Positions 1 to 5,926 of a DNA stretch of 8,673 nt are shown piece by piece. This DNA is from an uncultured Campylobacter sp. GTDB lineage: Bacteria; Campylobacterota; Campylobacteria; Campylobacterales; Campylobacteraceae. Made by a program: the position numbers and the translations under genes. Below the pieces are notes generated by a model. It was not told where the DNA came from and did not search any database. It saw nothing but the letters and a program-made list of their open reading frames with translations. The DNA lies in NCBI GenBank assembly GCA_905373295.1, contig CAJPSJ010000073.1:1-8673 (forward strand), read 5' to 3'. Position 1 is the stretch's first letter. Each line of letters opens with the position of its first letter.

Positions 1-444
1 AACGAGGAATTTTTAGATCAGTGGAGCGGGCGCGAAATAGACGACGTTTATCGCGAATACTTTGCGCTGATCTGTGCGCTGTGCAGAAGCGGTAAATTCG
101 ACATTTTAGGGCACATGGATCTGATTAAAATTTTTAAATTTACTCCGAAAAAAGATATCAGAGTTTTAGCAGGCGGCGCGATAAACGCGATCAAAAAAAG
201 CGGCATCGTCGTGGAGCTAAACTCCGCAGGGCTTCGCAAGCCCGCGAATGAAATTTATCCAAGCGACGCGCTTTTAGAGGTGCTTGCGGATGCGGACGTG
301 CCGATCACGCTTAGCTCGGATGCGCACTCGGTAGCTCAAGTGGCGCTAAATTACGATAAAATTTACGCCAAAGCGCGCGAGTTCGGCTACGAGCGGATCG
401 CCGTTTTCAAAAATCGCGAACGTGAGTTTGTAAAGCTGGCGTAA
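1..444 (+). CDS. PHP-family phosphoesterase, histidinol-phosphatase-like (3' part)
   Basis: The reading frame is open from base 1 to the TAA at 442-444, so 147 C-terminal residues are present and the start lies left of the window. Visible family marks are the GHMDLIK segment (His at partial residue 38, a typical PHP metal ligand context), ELNSAGLRKP followed by EIYPSDALL, and PITLSSDAHS, whose Asp-Ala-His is a metal-binding motif. These match the C-terminal half of the HisJ/HisK type of histidinol-phosphatase, which dephosphorylates L-histidinol phosphate in histidine synthesis. A histidine role is inference: many epsilonproteobacteria are believed to use a HisB-type enzyme for this step, and PHP proteins include other phosphatases. 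No his genes lie beside it here. The family is clear, the substrate is not. Confidence 0.8.
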   Translation, partial: NEEFLDQWSGREIDDVYREYFALICALCRSGKFDILGHMDLIKIFKFTPKKDIRVLAGGAINAIKKSGIVVELNSAGLRKPANEIYPSDALLEVLADADVPITLSSDAHSVAQVALNYDKIYAKAREFGYERIAVFKNREREFVKLA

Positions 445-458
445 ATTTTAACGGCAGC

Positions 459-480
459 CGCCTTTAAATTTAAAAAGGCG
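459..480 (+). terminator. Possible hairpin terminator after the PHP gene
   Basis: CGCCTTT (459-465) pairs perfectly with AAAGGCG (474-480) around an 8-base AT loop, 15 bases after the stop codon. No T-run follows, so intrinsic termination would be weak. The hairpin is seen; its function is inferred. Confidence 0.3.
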
Positions 481-490
481 CGGACGGCGA

Positions 491-506
491 GAAATTTTAA
501 AATTTC
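491..506. repeat. 16-bp palindrome with AATTTTAAAATT core
   Basis: GAAATTTTAAAATTTC is a perfect palindrome between the PHP gene and glnA. The core 12-mer recurs exactly at 2127-2138, 2529-2540, 3831-3842 and 4203-4214, and with one mismatch at 5322-5333. A near copy (AATTTTAAAAAT) follows shortly downstream. Each full unit equals two AAATTT hexamers separated by TA. Confidence 0.75.
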
Positions 507-584
507 AAAAGCTTCGGCGGCGCAAAATTTTAAAAATCGCGGCGCGCAAAACGGCGCAGATAAAGTCGAATTTCAACTAAATAA

Positions 585-633
585 TGTTAAAATCCGCCGT
601 TAAATTTAGCCCGAACACGGGCGGAAAAAAGGA
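585..633 (+). promoter_or_regulatory. Probable glnA promoter (extended -10) and RBS
   Basis: TGtTAAAAT at 585-593 fits the extended -10 form common in Campylobacter vegetative promoters, which lack a strong -35. It lies 46 bases before the glnA ATG. The ribosome site AAGGA at 629-633, inside an A-rich run, stands 6 bases before the ATG and supports that start. No GlnR, NtrC or other nitrogen-regulator site was recognised. Confidence 0.5.
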
Positions 634-639
634 AAAAAT

Positions 640-2067
640 ATGGGAAAATTTGTTAATGACGTGAAGGAATTTTTTAAATTTTGCGATGAAAACGAGGTCG
701 AGTTCGTGGATTTTAGATTTACCGATCTAAAAGGCACCTGGCACCACGTCGCTTACAACTACAAGCGCCTGCCGAAGGACTTCGCCGACGGAATTCCATT
801 CGACGCAAGCTCGGTAGCGGCGTGGCAGCCAATCGATAAATCCGATATGATGCTAAAGCCCGACGTGCAAACGGCGTTTTTGGATCCATTCACCGCGGAC
901 GTTACGATCATCGTCATCTGCGACGTTTACGACATCTACAAAAACGAGCTTTACGAAAAATGTCCGCGCTCGATCGCCAAAAAAGCCGAGCAGTTTCTAC
1001 AAACTACGGGTCTTGGAGATACCTGCTATTTCGGGCCTGAGAATGAGTTTTTCGTTTTCGACGATGTAAAGATCATCGACGATATGAACTGCGCGATGTT
1101 TAAGGTAGATACCGAAGAGGGGCATTGGAACAGCGGCAAAAACTATAAAGACGGCTTTAATAGCGGTCACCGCCCGGGCGTAAAGGGCGGTTACTTCCCC
1201 GTCCAGCCCGTCGATTCGATGGTCGATCTGCGCGCCGAGATGCTAAAAGTGCTAGAACAGATCGGGCTTGAGACCTTCATCTGCCACCACGAAGTAGCGC
1301 AAGGACAAGGCGAGATCGGCGTCAAATACGGCACTCTCGTCGAGGCCGCCGACAACGTGCAAAAATACAAATACGTAGTAAAGATGGTCGCGCACCTAAA
1401 CGGCAAGACCGCGACCTTTATGCCAAAGCCGCTCTACGGCGACAACGGCAGCGGAATGCACGTGCATCAATCGATCTGGAAAAAGGGCAAAAATACCTTT
1501 TACAAAAAGGGTAACTACGCAAATTTAAGCGACGCGGCAAGATGGTATATCGGCGGCGTGCTAAAGCATGCGCGCAGCGTCGCGGCGTTTACGAATCCTA
1601 GCACCAACAGCTATAAGCGCCTGATCCCGGGCTTTGAGGCGCCGTCCATTCTAACTTATTCGAGCCAAAACCGCTCGGCTTCGATCCGCATCCCTTACGG
1701 CAGCGGCGAGCACTCGGTGCGCGCGGAGATGCGCTTTCCTGATAGCACGGCGTGCCCGTATTTGGCATTTGCGGCAATGCTGATGGCGGGAATCGACGGC
1801 ATCAAAAACAAAACCGAGCCGGTCGGGCCGATGGATGAGAATTTATTCAAACTGCACCTAGATGAAATTCGCGAGCGCGGCATCGAGCAGCTTCCGCACA
1901 CGCTTCGCGGCAGCCTGGAGGCGGTGATCCGCGACAACGAGTATCTGCGCCCGATAATGAGCGAGCTTTTTATCGAGACCTATCAGCATTTTAAATTTGA
2001 AACGCAGGTTTGGCCTTACGAGGCGCGCCCTACGCCGTTTGAGTTTGCGACGAACTATTCGTGCTAA
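640..2067 (+). CDS. glnA: Glutamine synthetase, type I
   Basis: This enzyme makes glutamine from glutamate, ammonia and ATP in the cytosol, the main ammonia-assimilation step. At 475 residues it has the normal GSI length, and all signature blocks are present: a beta-grasp N-domain with [15 protein letters not shown], the metal ligands in ENEFF (Glu134, Glu136), [22 protein letters not shown] (His274), [10 protein letters not shown] (319-328), the PGFEAP flap and RAEMRFPD. At the place where enterobacterial GSI has the adenylylated Tyr (NLYDLP), this protein reads [10 protein letters not shown] with Phe403. It therefore cannot be adenylylated there; the Helicobacter pylori enzyme is known to share this. 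Regulation is presumably by expression or feedback inhibition. The gene stands alone with its own promoter and a strong hairpin behind it. Confidence 0.97.
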   Translation: MGKFVNDVKEFFKFCDENEVEFVDFRFTDLKGTWHHVAYNYKRLPKDFADGIPFDASSVAAWQPIDKSDMMLKPDVQTAFLDPFTADVTIIVICDVYDIYKNELYEKCPRSIAKKAEQFLQTTGLGDTCYFGPENEFFVFDDVKIIDDMNCAMFKVDTEEGHWNSGKNYKDGFNSGHRPGVKGGYFPVQPVDSMVDLRAEMLKVLEQIGLETFICHHEVAQGQGEIGVKYGTLVEAADNVQKYKYVVKMVAHLNGKTATFMPKPLYGDNGSGMHVHQSIWKKGKNTFYKKGNYANLSDAARWYIGGVLKHARSVAAFTNPSTNSYKRLIPGFEAPSILTYSSQNRSASIRIPYGSGEHSVRAEMRFPDSTACPYLAFAAMLMAGIDGIKNKTEPVGPMDENLFKLHLDEIRERGIEQLPHTLRGSLEAVIRDNEYLRPIMSELFIETYQHFKFETQVWPYEARPTPFEFATNYSC

Positions 2068-2078
2068 GACCAAATTTT

Positions 2079-2116
2079 ATGCCGCACCGCCGATCTTTTG
2101 CGAGGCGGAGCGGCAT
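2079..2116 (+). terminator. GC-rich hairpin after glnA
   Basis: ATGCCGC (2079-2085) pairs with GCGGCAT (2110-2116), and CCGCC (2087-2091) pairs with GGCGG (2104-2108), with one A/A mismatch between them and a 12-base loop. This is a strong 12-pair stem starting 11 bases after the glnA stop. The T-rich tract (GGAATTTT) starts only about 8 bases later, so it is a good but imperfect intrinsic terminator. Confidence 0.55.
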
Positions 2117-2124
2117 AAGGCCTT

Positions 2125-2165
2125 GGAATTTTAAAATTTAGCCGCGCGCGAGCTTTTAAAATTCC
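2125..2165. repeat. Perfect 12-bp inverted repeat before comEC
   Basis: GGAATTTTAAAA (2125-2136) is matched exactly by TTTTAAAATTCC (2154-2165) around a GC-rich 17-base centre. The left arm overlaps a copy of the AATTTTAAAATT palindrome. It lies 24 bases before the comEC start, where it could fold in the mRNA leader or be a protein site. No function can be read from it. Confidence 0.6.
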
Positions 2166-2189
2166 GTCGCGCGAACTTAAATACCGCCC

Positions 2190-3443
2190 GTGAAGCTTCA
2201 ACTCTTTTACTCTAAACGCGAAATTTTATACTTTCTACTCATTTTGCTTGGAATTTTATCGATAAACTTAGGCGTGAAATTTTATGAATTCAAAGAATTC
2301 CGCGCGAAAAACTACGCTTTTTACGACGCGCAAATTTTAAACGCCTACGCCAAAACCAACGAGCGCGGCCGCACCTACACGGTGCTAAAGCTCAAAACGG
2401 CAGATTTCACCCTCTACACGACTGCCGGGCTCGGGCGGGAATTTCACCGCTTTGCGCGCGTAAATATCGGCATCGTAACGAAAAACGTAAAATTTTTAGA
2501 TTTTTTAAAGCAGCGTTTTTACGCGCCAAATTTTAAAATTTCAGCCGAGACCGCGCCCTCTGGAGTAAAATGGCGCGCTATAGAGTTCGTCCGAGCCCAA
2601 CACGAAGATGAGATGACGGCGGATCTTTACTCCGCGCTGTATTTTGCGACCGAAATTTCAAAACCGCTGCGCACCAGCGTGACGAACTGGGGCATAGCGC
2701 ATATCATCTCGATCAGCGGCTTTCATCTGGGCATTATCTTTAGCACGGTCTTTCTGCTCGCAATGCCGATATATCGCTATTTTCAGGATCGCTACTTTCC
2801 GTACCGCAGCGCTAAGCGCGATCTTAGCGTCTTTGTGATCGTGCTGATGAGCGGGTATCTCTTCGTGCTTGATTTCACGCCGAGCTTTCTGCGCTCGCTT
2901 GCGATGTGCTGCGTGGGGTTTTTCCTCGCGATGCGAAATTTCTACGTACTTAAATTTACGAACCTCTTCCTAACGATCGCGCTTCTGCTCGCGTTTTTCC
3001 CGCATTTAGCCTTTTCGATCGGATTTTATTTCTCCTGCCTCGGCGTACTCTATATTTTCCTCTACCTGCACCACTTTGCGCCTAAATTTAAGCTCTGGCA
3101 GAACGTCATACTTTTCAACCTCTACGTTTGGCTCAGCATGAACGTAGAGGTCTATTATTTCTTCCCGACCGCTTCGCTGCAGCAGCTTAGCGTCATGCCG
3201 CTGGGATACGTGTTCGTGATCTTTTATCCGCTAAGCATATTTTTGCACCTATTCGGGCTCGGCGGCGCGCTCGATACGCCGCTGCTTGCATTTTTAAACT
3301 TTGCTCTGCCGAGCTTTCAGGCGCAAATTCCGCCGCTTCTTTTCGCGCTCGCAAACATCTGCGCGCTTGCTGCGATAAAGCTTCGCTACGCAGCACTTGG
3401 TTGCGCGATAATCGGAATTTCGCCGATATTTTTTATAACGTAG
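2190..3443 (+). CDS. comEC: ComEC/Rec2-type competence channel protein (short form)
   Basis: ComEC forms the inner-membrane channel that carries single-stranded DNA into the cytosol during natural transformation. Seen here: an N-terminal membrane segment (about residues 11-28), a periplasmic beta-rich stretch (about 40-110), then the hydrophobic Competence domain with HIISISGFHLGI (171-182), PSFLRSLAMCCVGFF (231-245) and AFSIGFYFSCLGVLYI (274-289), which match the family's conserved segments. The protein ends at 417 residues, so the C-terminal metallo-beta-lactamase-like domain of Bacillus-type ComEC is absent. The start is GTG; an in-frame TAA at 2178-2180 rules out anything much further upstream, and no clear Shine-Dalgarno is visible, so a later start cannot be excluded. 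The NFKI tract at residues 114-117 is encoded by the AATTTTAAAATT palindrome. Confidence 0.88.
   Translation: MKLQLFYSKREILYFLLILLGILSINLGVKFYEFKEFRAKNYAFYDAQILNAYAKTNERGRTYTVLKLKTADFTLYTTAGLGREFHRFARVNIGIVTKNVKFLDFLKQRFYAPNFKISAETAPSGVKWRAIEFVRAQHEDEMTADLYSALYFATEISKPLRTSVTNWGIAHIISISGFHLGIIFSTVFLLAMPIYRYFQDRYFPYRSAKRDLSVFVIVLMSGYLFVLDFTPSFLRSLAMCCVGFFLAMRNFYVLKFTNLFLTIALLLAFFPHLAFSIGFYFSCLGVLYIFLYLHHFAPKFKLWQNVILFNLYVWLSMNVEVYYFFPTASLQQLSVMPLGYVFVIFYPLSIFLHLFGLGGALDTPLLAFLNFALPSFQAQIPPLLFALANICALAAIKLRYAALGCAIIGISPIFFIT
2528..2541. repeat. AATTTTAAAATT palindrome inside comEC
   Basis: A 14-bp palindrome (AAATTTTAAAATTT) is read in frame as Asn-Phe-Lys-Ile within PNFKISAETAP, in the weakly conserved linker between the periplasmic stretch and the channel domain of ComEC. 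The same peptide from the same palindrome occurs in the GNAT gene and, with one changed base, in the PIN-like gene. Confidence 0.7.
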
Positions 3444-3486
3444 CGCGCGAAAAATTCCAGCGGGAATTTTATCCGTTGGAATTTTA

Positions 3487-3518
3487 TGCTAAAATCGCGC
3501 TTCAAATCTCACAAAGGA
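3487..3518 (+). promoter_or_regulatory. Probable promoter and RBS of the YciI-family gene
   Basis: TGcTAAAAT (3487-3495) is an extended -10 of the same form as the one before glnA. AAAGGA at 3513-3518 stands 5 bases before the ATG at 3524, fixing that start although the frame stays open upstream to 3401. Confidence 0.5.
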
Positions 3519-3523
3519 TCAAA

Positions 3524-3814
3524 ATGTTTATTGCAAACCTCACCTACGTCAAAGAAATAAGCGAAGCGGACCGCTTCATCAACGAACACAACACGTTTTT
3601 GGATAAATTTTTCGCGGCAGATAAATTTATCTGCTCGGGGCGCAAAGTCCCTCGCACGGGCGGCATCATCTTAATCAACGCCAAAGACCGCGCGGAGCTT
3701 GATGAGATCATCGCGCAAGATCCGTTCTTTCAAAACGGCGTCGCAAAATACGAGATCATAGAATTTGCGCCGACGAAATTTGCGCCCGAGTTTTGGCGAC
3801 TTTTCGGCGAATAG
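3524..3814 (+). CDS. YciI-family protein
   Basis: A 96-residue protein of the YciI/YCII-related fold, the normal family length. Family marks are the early His in NEHNTFLDKF (His22), the GGIILINAKDRAELDEII segment, and the conserved DPF (Asp66-Pro67-Phe68) followed by NGVAKYEIIEFAP. In the family the His and Asp line a putative active-site pocket, but the reaction of most members is unknown; no substrate can be given here. The ATG at 3524 is preferred over the open upstream frame because it has a well-placed AAAGGA and because translation from 3401 would overlap the end of comEC. It appears to have its own promoter and is followed by an AT-centred hairpin. Confidence 0.85.
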   Translation: MFIANLTYVKEISEADRFINEHNTFLDKFFAADKFICSGRKVPRTGGIILINAKDRAELDEIIAQDPFFQNGVAKYEIIEFAPTKFAPEFWRLFGE

Positions 3815-3820
3815 AGGCTT

Positions 3821-3849
3821 GCGCGGGTTAAATTTTAAAATTTACGCGC
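3821..3849. terminator. Hairpin with AATTTTAAAATT core after the YciI gene
   Basis: GCGCG (3821-3825) and CGCGC (3845-3849) flank the 16-bp palindrome TAAATTTTAAAATTTA (3829-3844), with a 3-base bulge on the left. It sits 6 bases after the stop codon. It may serve as a terminator, or simply be another copy of the genome's palindrome; no T-run follows the GC stem. Confidence 0.35.
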
Positions 3850-3954
3850 TCAAACACGCCTCTGAAATTTAGCCATTTTGCGCGCAAGATAAAATTCCCG
3901 CTAAATTTAAAAGCCGGTCGCAGCGGTAAATTTAGATAAGCTTAAAACCGAAAT

Positions 3955-3981
3955 TATACAAAACGGCGAAATTTAAAGGAG
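3955..3981 (+). promoter_or_regulatory. Possible -10 box and RBS of the GNAT gene
   Basis: TATACA at 3955-3960, preceded by AAAT, is a plausible -10 but lacks the TGn extension. The ribosome site AAAGGAG (3975-3981) is strong and 5 bases from the ATG at 3987, so the start is well supported even if the promoter is not. Confidence 0.4.
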
Positions 3982-3986
3982 ATTTT

Positions 3987-4760
3987 ATGCGGATAAAGCT
4001 ACGGCTCGCAACGCCGCAAGATGCAGAGGCGCTGCTTGAAATTTACGCGCCCTACGTAAAGCAAACGGCGATCAGCTTCGAATACGACGTGCCCGGCGCC
4101 GCGGAATTTGCGGAGCGCATCGAGCAAACGCTGCAAAGATACCCCTATCTGCTCGCTTACGCAAGCGACGAGGCAACATTTGCGAACGATGAGCGAGATG
4201 AAAATTTTAAAATTTCCGCTAGCGCGGCGGGCGCAGAGAGTGAAATTTCGCCCGCAGACGAAGCGCGAGATCGCACAAGCGCCGCGACGAAACAAAACGG
4301 CGTAAATTTAATCGTCGCTACAAAGCAAAGCGGCGTAAATTTAAAACACGGGCAAATCCTAGGCTACGCCTACGCTTCGGTTTTCAAAGAGCGGCCGGCA
4401 TACGATTGGTCGGCGGAAAGCTCGGTTTATGTGTCGCGAAACGTGCGCGCTCTGGGCATCGGCAGGCTGCTCTACGAGGCTCTACAGCGCGTGCTCAAGG
4501 CTCAAAACATCGTAGATATGAACGCTTGCATCGCTTGCGGGGATGACGAATATCTAAACGACGCGAGCGTGCGATTTCACGAGCGCATGGGCTTTCGCTT
4601 CGTCGGTAGATTCGAGCACTGCGCCTATAAATTCGGCCGCTGGTACGATATGGCGTGGATGCAAAAGCCGATCGGCGAGCATCTGCAAAATCAGCCCGCG
4701 ATGAAGCCTTTTGCGCGCTTTAGAGATGAAATTTGCGCGAGCGCGGGCATTGAAATTTAA
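3987..4760 (+). CDS. GNAT N-acetyltransferase, Pat/MnaT-like, with a large insert
   Basis: A cytosolic acetyl-CoA-dependent acetyltransferase. The start (RLATPQDAEALLEIYAPYV, then SFEYDVP) and the end (RPAYDWSAESSVYV, acetyl-CoA loop RNVRALGIG at 151-159, FHERMGFRFVGRF, YKFGRWYDMAWMQ) closely resemble the phosphinothricin/methionine-sulfoximine acetyltransferase group (Pat, MnaT/YncA). Those enzymes acetylate small amino-acid analogues; the true substrate here is unknown. The protein is 257 residues against about 170 for the family. The excess is an insert at about residues 60-121, between YPYLLAYA and GQILGYAY: charged, Ala/Ser-rich, containing the palindrome-coded NFKI and a duplicated 11-residue unit. 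A tail of about 30 residues follows the domain. The downstream gene starts 15 bases after the stop, suggesting an operon. Confidence 0.85.
   Translation: MRIKLRLATPQDAEALLEIYAPYVKQTAISFEYDVPGAAEFAERIEQTLQRYPYLLAYASDEATFANDERDENFKISASAAGAESEISPADEARDRTSAATKQNGVNLIVATKQSGVNLKHGQILGYAYASVFKERPAYDWSAESSVYVSRNVRALGIGRLLYEALQRVLKAQNIVDMNACIACGDDEYLNDASVRFHERMGFRFVGRFEHCAYKFGRWYDMAWMQKPIGEHLQNQPAMKPFARFRDEICASAGIEI
4202..4215. repeat. AATTTTAAAATT palindrome inside the GNAT insert
   Basis: AAATTTTAAAATTT is read in frame as Asn-Phe-Lys-Ile (residues 73-76, in ENFKISASA). It lies within the low-complexity insert that other members of the acetyltransferase family lack, so the insert and the palindrome may share an origin. 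Confidence 0.7.
4284..4349 (+). repeat. Tandem duplication of a 33-bp unit in the GNAT insert
   Basis: Two adjacent 33-bp units encode ATKQNGVNLIV and ATKQSGVNLKH (residues 100-121). GGCGTAAATTTA is identical in both units, and synonymous changes elsewhere show the duplication is not brand new. Confidence 0.8.
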
Positions 4761-4763
4761 TTT

Positions 4764-4778
4764 AAAGGAAAAACTTTG
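4764..4778 (+). promoter_or_regulatory. RBS defining a TTG start
   Basis: AAAGGA (4764-4769) stands 6 bases before TTG (4776-4778). The next in-frame Met is residue 49, inside the conserved N-domain, so TTG is the only sensible start. Confidence 0.7.
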
Positions 4779-5663
4779 ACCCATTTTATCATAGACGACG
4801 AAAATATCGACGTCGATAATATCTTTGACGTCGTAAATCTCAAAGAGGGCGATGAGCTAAATATCGTCTCCAACACCGCCAAAAAGATCGGCGCCTTGAC
4901 CCTTGCGCGCCTATCAAAGATGGGCGTTAGCATAGGTGAGGTCTTTACGATCGGCAAGCAAAGAAAGGATTTCGCCGATAAGATCATCGTATTTCTGATG
5001 GGCAAGCTCTGCGGGCAGGAGGGCAAGATCGGCATCGTCAGCAACGATAAATTTTACGACGACGTGATAGAATTCTTTAATAATCTAAACTACCGCAAAA
5101 ATCCTAAATTTGAAAAGATCAGTCTAGCCTCGCACGCCGCAGGGGCGAGCGCAAAACAAAGCAAAGCAAGCGGCGCGACGGAGAAAAAAGCCCAAAAAGC
5201 GGAGCCGAAGGCTACAAAGCAGGAGCCAAAAACTGCGAAATGTGAGCCAAAGACCCAAAAACAAGAGCCTAAAACCGCGAAGCAGGAGCCGAAGGCTGTA
5301 CAACAGGAACAAAAGGCTGCAAATTTTAAAATCGCCAAAGCAGACCTCGCCGCAGCGGAGGCGCTGATCCCGCAGTGCGTGAGCCTGCAAGCCCTCTATG
5401 CCGCGTGCGTCGCAAAGCTCGGCAGAGCCAAAGGCTGCGAGGCCTACCGCGAGATTAAGGACGGCGCTCGAGCAAGGTACGCGAGCATTACCTACGATAG
5501 CGACCTAAAAGACGGCGCCGTAAGGCGAAACGCGATCAAACTCTACCGCGAAAGCGGCGGCGATATGGCGGAATTTCACAATAAGCTGACGAGCGAATAC
5601 AAACACGCAGGTCCTGAAATTTACAAGGAATTTAAAGAAAAACTCATCGGAAAGATGATCTAG
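4776..5663 (+). CDS. PIN/NYN-like N-domain protein with EPK-repeat linker
   Basis: A protein of 295 residues in three parts. Residues 1-115 resemble PIN/NYN-type RNase folds: a first strand ending in acidic residues (FIIDDENID, Asp7/Asp8), a central Asp (ADKIIVFLMGKL, Asp68) and a last strand with IVSNDKFYDDVIEF (Asp91, Asp95, Asp96), the acidic pattern expected for a metal site. Residues 120-183 are a Lys/Gln/Pro/Ala-rich disordered linker with six heptads (EPKxxxx five times, then EQK). Residues 188-295 are helical and basic, without a family I recognise, and could bind nucleic acid or a partner. The gene begins 15 bases after the GNAT gene and is probably co-transcribed. An RNA- or DNA-processing role is inference from fold-level resemblance. 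No neighbouring antitoxin-like gene argues for a PIN toxin. Confidence 0.7.
   Translation: MTHFIIDDENIDVDNIFDVVNLKEGDELNIVSNTAKKIGALTLARLSKMGVSIGEVFTIGKQRKDFADKIIVFLMGKLCGQEGKIGIVSNDKFYDDVIEFFNNLNYRKNPKFEKISLASHAAGASAKQSKASGATEKKAQKAEPKATKQEPKTAKCEPKTQKQEPKTAKQEPKAVQQEQKAANFKIAKADLAAAEALIPQCVSLQALYAACVAKLGRAKGCEAYREIKDGARARYASITYDSDLKDGAVRRNAIKLYRESGGDMAEFHNKLTSEYKHAGPEIYKEFKEKLIGKMI
5202..5327 (+). repeat. Six 21-bp coding repeats (heptad EPKxxxx)
   Basis: Starting at residues 143, 150, 157, 164, 171 and 178, each 21-bp unit encodes Glu-Pro-Lys (Gln for Pro in the last) plus four variable residues. The length is a multiple of three, so copy-number changes would lengthen or shorten the linker without breaking the frame. 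The last unit runs into the AAATTTTAAAATC near-palindrome (5321-5333), read as Asn-Phe-Lys-Ile. Confidence 0.85.
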
Positions 5664-5824
5664 ACGCCTCGGTGCAAGGATTTAAGGCATAGCGATAGAG
5701 CGCATCGCGACGTAGCGGCTAAAGCACGGCCTAGCGGCGTTAAGATGCGTCGTTGCGGCGCGCTATGATGCAGCGCGACCAAGCGCAACCCGAAATAAAA
5801 CTATTTGCTTGCGCGGAGTCGGTT
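5664..5824. other. GC-rich junction between core and AT-rich block
   Basis: No credible coding frame, tRNA or known element was found. Bases 5664-5790 are unusually GC-rich, with repeated short words such as TAGCGGC and GCGC-containing inverted pieces, and look like degenerate sequence. To the right the composition turns AT-rich and all genes switch to the minus strand, so this is the probable left border of an acquired block. No tRNA end or attachment-site duplication was seen. Confidence 0.5.
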
Positions 5825-5830
5825 TTATTT
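5793..5830. terminator. Possible bidirectional terminator between convergent operons
   Basis: AAATAAAAC (5793-5801) pairs exactly with GTTTTATTT (5822-5830) across a 20-base loop. Each strand ends in a T-rich arm. It sits between the plus-strand PIN-like gene and the end of the minus-strand block. The stem is AT-rich and the loop large, so strength is doubtful; an alternative pairing GCGCAA (5783-5788) with TTGCGC (5809-5814) competes with it. Confidence 0.4.
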
Positions 5831-5905
5831 TCGCTGTATACAACCAAGCAGAGCCCAGGCGCTTATACATAGCAACAGAGTAAAGATATGTAGGATAAAT
5901 TTCAT
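5825..5905 (-). CDS. Tiny lipoprotein-like ORF (26 residues)
   Basis: Reading leftward from ATG (5905-5903) gives 26 residues, beginning MKFILHIFTLLLCISAW and ending ALLGCIQRK, then TAA. It has a hydrophobic core of about 17 residues and a lipobox-like LLGC, so a mature peptide would be only Cys-Ile-Gln-Arg-Lys. It begins 21 bases after the stop of the preceding minus-strand gene and would be the last gene of that row. Short lipopeptides of this build include bacteriocin-release and entericidin-like proteins, but those are usually longer. No good ribosome site is visible (CTGGCAGA before the ATG), and so short an ORF can occur by chance. I do not assign a function. Confidence 0.35.
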   Translation of the reverse strand: MKFILHIFTLLLCISAWALLGCIQRK

Positions 5906-5926
5906 TCTGCCAGATCTAGTCCGAGT

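Noticed and set aside
1191..2073. Minus-strand frames within glnA
   Set aside because: Antisense shadows of a GC-rich, strongly conserved gene.
3401..3523. Upstream extension of the YciI-family reading frame
   Set aside because: It overlaps comEC, has no ribosome site, and the family length and AAAGGA support the ATG at 3524.
3987..4760. Specific phosphinothricin-resistance call for the acetyltransferase
   Set aside because: Only family-level resemblance is visible; members act on various small amino-acid analogues and the insert makes transfer of substrate unsafe.
5202..5327. CRISPR-like periodic repeat
   Set aside because: The 21-bp units are directly adjacent, without spacers, and are in frame in a coding region.
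5090..5390. Minus-strand Phe/Cys/Gly- and Leu/Arg-rich frames opposite the EPK repeats
   Set aside because: They are antisense shadows of the 21-bp coding repeat; their composition is that of a repeat, not a protein.
4776..5663. PIN toxin of a VapBC-type pair
   Set aside because: No small antitoxin gene is adjacent, and the protein is twice the usual size with a long linker and extra domain.
5781..5830. tRNA gene or attachment-site remnant at the composition border
   Set aside because: The GGAGTCGG stretch suggested a tRNA end, but no cloverleaf, T-loop sequence or CCA-adjacent acceptor could be formed.
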